A program made the position numbers and the translations under genes. This document shows positions 5,070 to 7,775 of a DNA stretch of 7,775 bases, in pieces. Origin of the DNA: an uncultured bacterium (GTDB taxonomy: Bacteria; Eisenbacteria; RBG-16-71-46; CAIMUX01); NCBI GenBank assembly GCA_946886185.1, contig CAMPIC010000115.1, positions 1 to 7,775 of the forward strand, in the 5' to 3' direction. Under the pieces are notes generated by a model. That model searched no databases, was not told the origin of the DNA, and was given only the letters and a program-made list of their open reading frames with translations. Each line of letters starts with the position of its first letter. The stretch's first letter is position 1.

Positions 5070-6167
5070 ATGGTGAAGAAGAAGTCGGCCGGGAGAATCG
5101 CCGCGAGCAGTCGATCGGGCGCGCGCACCAAGCCGAGCGCCGGTGCATCACGCGAACGTCGTCCCGGATCGGCATCTTCGGGACCTAAGAGCGTCAAGGA
5201 CGGCACAGCCAATCGCCTCAACGACAAGGGGACCCAGCGCAGCAATGGCGCCACCAGGCGCACCAGCAACAAGGCGGGTGACGAGAAGGCGCTGCGCGGT
5301 TCGCTCAAACAACCGAAGCCTCCCTTTCCCGAACAGCATCTGAAGAAGCCGGGACTCGAATCGGATCTGGAGCCCAGACCCCGATATGAAGCGCCCCACT
5401 ACCGCGCGGCAGGCAAGCTGACCGGCAAATGCGCGCTCGTGACGGGAGGAGATTCAGGCATCGGTCGCGCGGTCGCAGTACTGTTCGCGCGCGAGGGAGC
5501 GGATGTCGCCATCGTGCACCTCCCGGAGGAGAAGAGCGACGCAGAAGAAACCGCGCAGGCGATCGAAGCGGAGGGACGCCGGGCCGTTCTCATCGCGGGC
5601 GATCTCACCGATGCGGAGTTCTGCCGTGAAGCGGTCGAGCGCGCCGTCGAGGAGTTGGGAACGCTCGACATCCTGGTGAACAACGCCGCGTTCCAGCAGC
5701 ATCAGGAAGGGCTCGACGATCTCACCGAAGAGCAATGGGACCGCACCTTCCGGACCAACATCTACAGCTATTTCCGCATGGCCAAAGCGGCACTGTCGCA
5801 CTTGCGGCGCGGAAGCGTGATCATCAACACCGGTTCGATCACCGGTTTGGAAGGGAGCAAGGAGCTTCTCGACTACGCAGCCACCAAGGGAGCGATTCAC
5901 GCGTTCACCAAGTCGCTCGCGCAGAACCTCGTGTCGAAGGGGATCCGGGTCAACTGCGTCGCTCCCGGCCCCGTTTGGACGCCGCTCAACCCCGCGGACC
6001 GGTCCGGAAAGGACGTCGCGGAGTTCGGGATGGATTCGCCTCTGAAGCGGCCGGCGCAGCCGGAGGAGGTCGCTCCGGCCTTCGTGTTCTTCGCTTCCGA
6101 AGCGGACTCCAGCTATATCACGGGAGAGGTGCTCACCCTCCTGGGAGGAGAGACGAGCGCCGCTTGA
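5070..6167 (+). CDS. YghA-type NAD(P)-dependent short-chain dehydrogenase/reductase with basic N-terminal tail
   Basis: Cytoplasmic SDR oxidoreductase of 365 residues. The Rossmann core starts near 117: cofactor motif TGGDSGIG (125-132), NNAA (204-207), N230, and the catalytic residues S256, Y269 and K273 (YAATK), followed by PGPVWTPLNP. The linker just before the core (PKPPFPEQ, then LEPRPRYEAP, about 82-109) matches the segment typical of E. coli YghA and Bacillus general-stress SDRs, which reduce aldehydes or oxidise sugars/alcohols with NAD(P). Those proteins are usually about 290 residues. This one carries about 80 extra residues rich in Lys, Arg, Ser and Gly with almost no hydrophobics, so probably disordered. 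The tail is not a signal peptide. The start is the ATG at 5070 (Shine-Dalgarno AGAGGA, spacing 9). It is the first gene after a sigma54 promoter and sits 52 bp before a FAD/Rieske gene, probably in one operon. The substrate is unknown. Confidence 0.93.
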   Translation: MVKKKSAGRIAASSRSGARTKPSAGASRERRPGSASSGPKSVKDGTANRLNDKGTQRSNGATRRTSNKAGDEKALRGSLKQPKPPFPEQHLKKPGLESDLEPRPRYEAPHYRAAGKLTGKCALVTGGDSGIGRAVAVLFAREGADVAIVHLPEEKSDAEETAQAIEAEGRRAVLIAGDLTDAEFCREAVERAVEELGTLDILVNNAAFQQHQEGLDDLTEEQWDRTFRTNIYSYFRMAKAALSHLRRGSVIINTGSITGLEGSKELLDYAATKGAIHAFTKSLAQNLVSKGIRVNCVAPGPVWTPLNPADRSGKDVAEFGMDSPLKRPAQPEEVAPAFVFFASEADSSYITGEVLTLLGGETSAA

Positions 6168-6174
6168 TCCGGAT

Positions 6175-6204
6175 AAGCGGGGTTGGGTCCGCCCAGCACC
6201 GCTT
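6175..6204 (+). other. Strong intercistronic hairpin between short-chain dehydrogenase and FAD/Rieske gene
   Basis: A 30-nt inverted repeat in which 12 of 13 positions pair (one G-A mismatch, one G-U), closed by a UCCG tetraloop of the UNCG class. It begins 8 nt after the upstream stop and ends 5 nt before the downstream Shine-Dalgarno, which stays exposed. No T-tract follows, so full termination is unlikely. An mRNA stabilising or processing element, or a partial attenuator that sets the ratio of the two proteins, would fit. Confidence 0.6.
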
Positions 6205-6209
6205 GCATC

Positions 6210-6214
6210 GGGAG
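6210..6214 (+). promoter_or_regulatory. Shine-Dalgarno of the FAD/Rieske gene
   Basis: GGGAG lies 5 nt before the ATG at 6220. The reading frame is open further upstream, but no better start with a ribosome site is present. Confidence 0.7.
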
Positions 6215-6219
6215 ACCGT

Positions 6220-7775
6220 ATGAACCGAATCCATTCTTCTCGAAGGTCGAGCGGGGCACGCAGATCGATCTGGGAAACTACCTCCGCCCAATTTTCGCCT
6301 CCACCTCTGGGGCGAAACGAGGACGCCGATGTTTGCGTGGTGGGCGCGGGCATCGCCGGTCTTTCCACCGCTTATCTGCTCGCTCAGGCCGGAAGCTCCG
6401 TGATCGTGCTGGATCGCGCCGACGTGGGCGCTGGGATGACCGGAAGGACCACCGCGCATCTCGCGAGCGCGCTCGACGATCGCTACTACGAGCTGGAAGA
6501 GCTTCACGGCGCGGATGGAGCGCGGCTTGCCGCCGAGAGCCACTCCGCCGCGATCGACGAGATCGAGCGGATCGTCCGGGCGGAGAACATCGAGTGCGGC
6601 TTCGAACGATTGGACGGATACCTCTTCGCGCCACCCGGAAGCTCCGACGAGAGCTTGATGAAAGAGCTCGATGCCGTTCATCGCGCCGGGCTCCACTCCG
6701 TGGAGAAGGTGATCCGCGCGCCCATCACGCACTTCGATACCGGCACGTGTCTGCGTTTCCCGCGGCAGGGCCAGTTTCATCCTCTCCTCTATTTGAACGG
6801 CCTGGTGCAGGCGATCGTGAGCCGAGGAGGGCGGCTGCATCGCGCCCACGTCAAGACCGTCTCGGGTGGGGACGATCCGCACGTCGAGACCGACCGCGGA
6901 ATGCGCGTGAACGCGCGCTCCATCGTGGTCTGCACGAACTCGCCGATTCAGGTGGCCACTGCCGTCCACAACAAGCAGGCTCCGTATACCACCTACGTCG
7001 TGGGCGCGCGCATTCCACGCGGAACGGTTGCCACCATGCTGCTCTGGGATACGGTGCAGAATCCAGAGGAGGAGGAGGAGGGATCCGGGCCGTCGGCGTA
7101 CCACTATGTACGCGTGGAAAAGCGCGGTTCCTTCGACACCATCATCGTGGGAGGCGAGGACCATCGCACGGGAGAGGCAAACGACGGAGACGCCCGCTTC
7201 GCGCGGCTGGAAGATTGGACGCGCCAACGCTTCCCGATGATTCTCCAGATCGACTACCGATGGTCGGGACAGGTGCTCGAGCCGGTCGATGGACTGGCGT
7301 TCATCGGGCGCGATGACGAGGAAGGGGTGTACATCGCGACGGGAGACTCCGGCAACGGTATGACCCATGGAACGATCGCCGGAATGCTGCTCTGCGATCT
7401 CATCCGCGGTCAGGAGAATCGATGGGCCGATCTCTACGACCCGACACGCAAAAAAATGGGAGCGCTCGGGACTTTGGCGAAGCGCACGGCGAACGCGATC
7501 TCGCACTTCAAGGAGTACGTGACGGGCGGCGATTTCGACTCCGAAGATTTGATTCCCCGAGGAAGCGGCGGGATCGTCCGGCATGGTCTGTCGAAGCTCG
7601 CGATCTACGTCGATGACAGCGGGACGCGGCATCGGATGTCCGCCGTGTGCCCCCACATGAAATGCATCGTGCAGTGGAACCAGACCGAGCGCACCTGGGA
7701 CTGCCCGTGCCATGGATCGCGCTACGATTGCACCGGCGAGGTGATCACGGCGCCGGCCACGGGCAACCTCGAGCC
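6220..7775 (+). CDS. FAD-dependent oxidoreductase (DAO type) fused to a Rieske [2Fe-2S] domain, YhfW-like (3' end cut)
   Basis: The window shows 518 codons and ends inside the Rieske domain, so probably only a short C-terminal piece is missing; B. subtilis YhfW is of about this total length. The N-terminal segment SIWETT (16-21) is a family hallmark. A Rossmann FAD motif VGAGIAGLSTAYLL (41-54) follows, then GAGMTGRTTAHL (70-81) and a C-terminal FAD contact TGDSGNGMTHGTIAG (374-388), as in the D-amino-acid oxidase/DadA superfamily. The Rieske ligands are C477-x-H479 and C495-x-x-H498. C482 and C497 are present to form the disulfide found in higher-potential Rieske centres. An acidic run NPEEEEEGSG (281-290) forms a probable surface loop. 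No signal peptide or membrane segment is seen, so it is likely cytoplasmic. Electrons may pass between flavin and the iron-sulfur centre; the substrate is not established for this family. Shine-Dalgarno GGGAG, spacing 5. It follows the short-chain dehydrogenase by 52 bp. Confidence 0.93.
   Translation, partial: MNRIHSSRRSSGARRSIWETTSAQFSPPPLGRNEDADVCVVGAGIAGLSTAYLLAQAGSSVIVLDRADVGAGMTGRTTAHLASALDDRYYELEELHGADGARLAAESHSAAIDEIERIVRAENIECGFERLDGYLFAPPGSSDESLMKELDAVHRAGLHSVEKVIRAPITHFDTGTCLRFPRQGQFHPLLYLNGLVQAIVSRGGRLHRAHVKTVSGGDDPHVETDRGMRVNARSIVVCTNSPIQVATAVHNKQAPYTTYVVGARIPRGTVATMLLWDTVQNPEEEEEGSGPSAYHYVRVEKRGSFDTIIVGGEDHRTGEANDGDARFARLEDWTRQRFPMILQIDYRWSGQVLEPVDGLAFIGRDDEEGVYIATGDSGNGMTHGTIAGMLLCDLIRGQENRWADLYDPTRKKMGALGTLAKRTANAISHFKEYVTGGDFDSEDLIPRGSGGIVRHGLSKLAIYVDDSGTRHRMSAVCPHMKCIVQWNQTERTWDCPCHGSRYDCTGEVITAPATGNLE

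Noticed and set aside
4034..5308. Minus-strand open frame of 424 codons spanning the intergenic region
   Set aside because: It overlaps two well-supported genes in other frames. The repeated MQWIR/RRYGR peptide in it only reflects translation of the 30-bp tandem repeat.
6133..7713. Minus-strand open frame of 526 codons opposite the FAD/Rieske gene
   Set aside because: Although long, it mirrors a gene with an intact FAD motif and all Rieske ligands. Its product resembles no family I recognise.

Overview
This is a GC-rich bacterial window with five protein-coding genes, two of them cut by the window edges. The exact lineage cannot be read from it. The strongest clue is the secreted glucose/sorbosone-dehydrogenase-like protein, which ends in a FlgD-Ig/T9SS-like C-terminal domain. 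Such domains are common in FCB-group and related candidate phyla such as Eisenbacteria-like soil lineages. Placement there is an inference, not a demonstration.

Layout. Positions 1-2932 (minus strand) hold a two-gene operon for a heterodimeric ABC exporter. The upstream gene (989-2932) is complete and carries a degenerate Walker B site. The downstream gene (992 to beyond position 1) starts inside the stop codon of the first (ATGA overlap) and is cut at the end of its membrane domain. A 233-bp gap (2933-3165) follows, with a perfect 10-bp inverted repeat. Positions 3166-4638 (minus) encode the exported PQQ-type sugar dehydrogenase-like protein.

Positions 4639-5069 are a 431-bp divergent regulatory region. 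It holds a plausible sigma70-like promoter with two 10-bp direct repeats on the dehydrogenase side. On the other side is a full-consensus sigma54 (-24/-12) promoter, with a 30-bp tandem repeat about 170-230 bp upstream of the predicted transcription start.

Positions 5070-6167 (plus) encode a YghA-type short-chain dehydrogenase with an unusual basic, disordered N-terminal tail of about 85 residues. After a 52-bp gap containing a strong hairpin comes a YhfW-like FAD oxidoreductase fused to a Rieske [2Fe-2S] domain (6220 to the window end), which lacks only its last residues.

How they may work together: the short-chain dehydrogenase and the FAD/Rieske protein look like one operon driven by sigma54 and an enhancer-binding activator, so a conditional redox response. 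The divergent exported dehydrogenase may share the control region and may act in the same physiology, but its promoter looks different. The ABC exporter appears to be a separate transcription unit.
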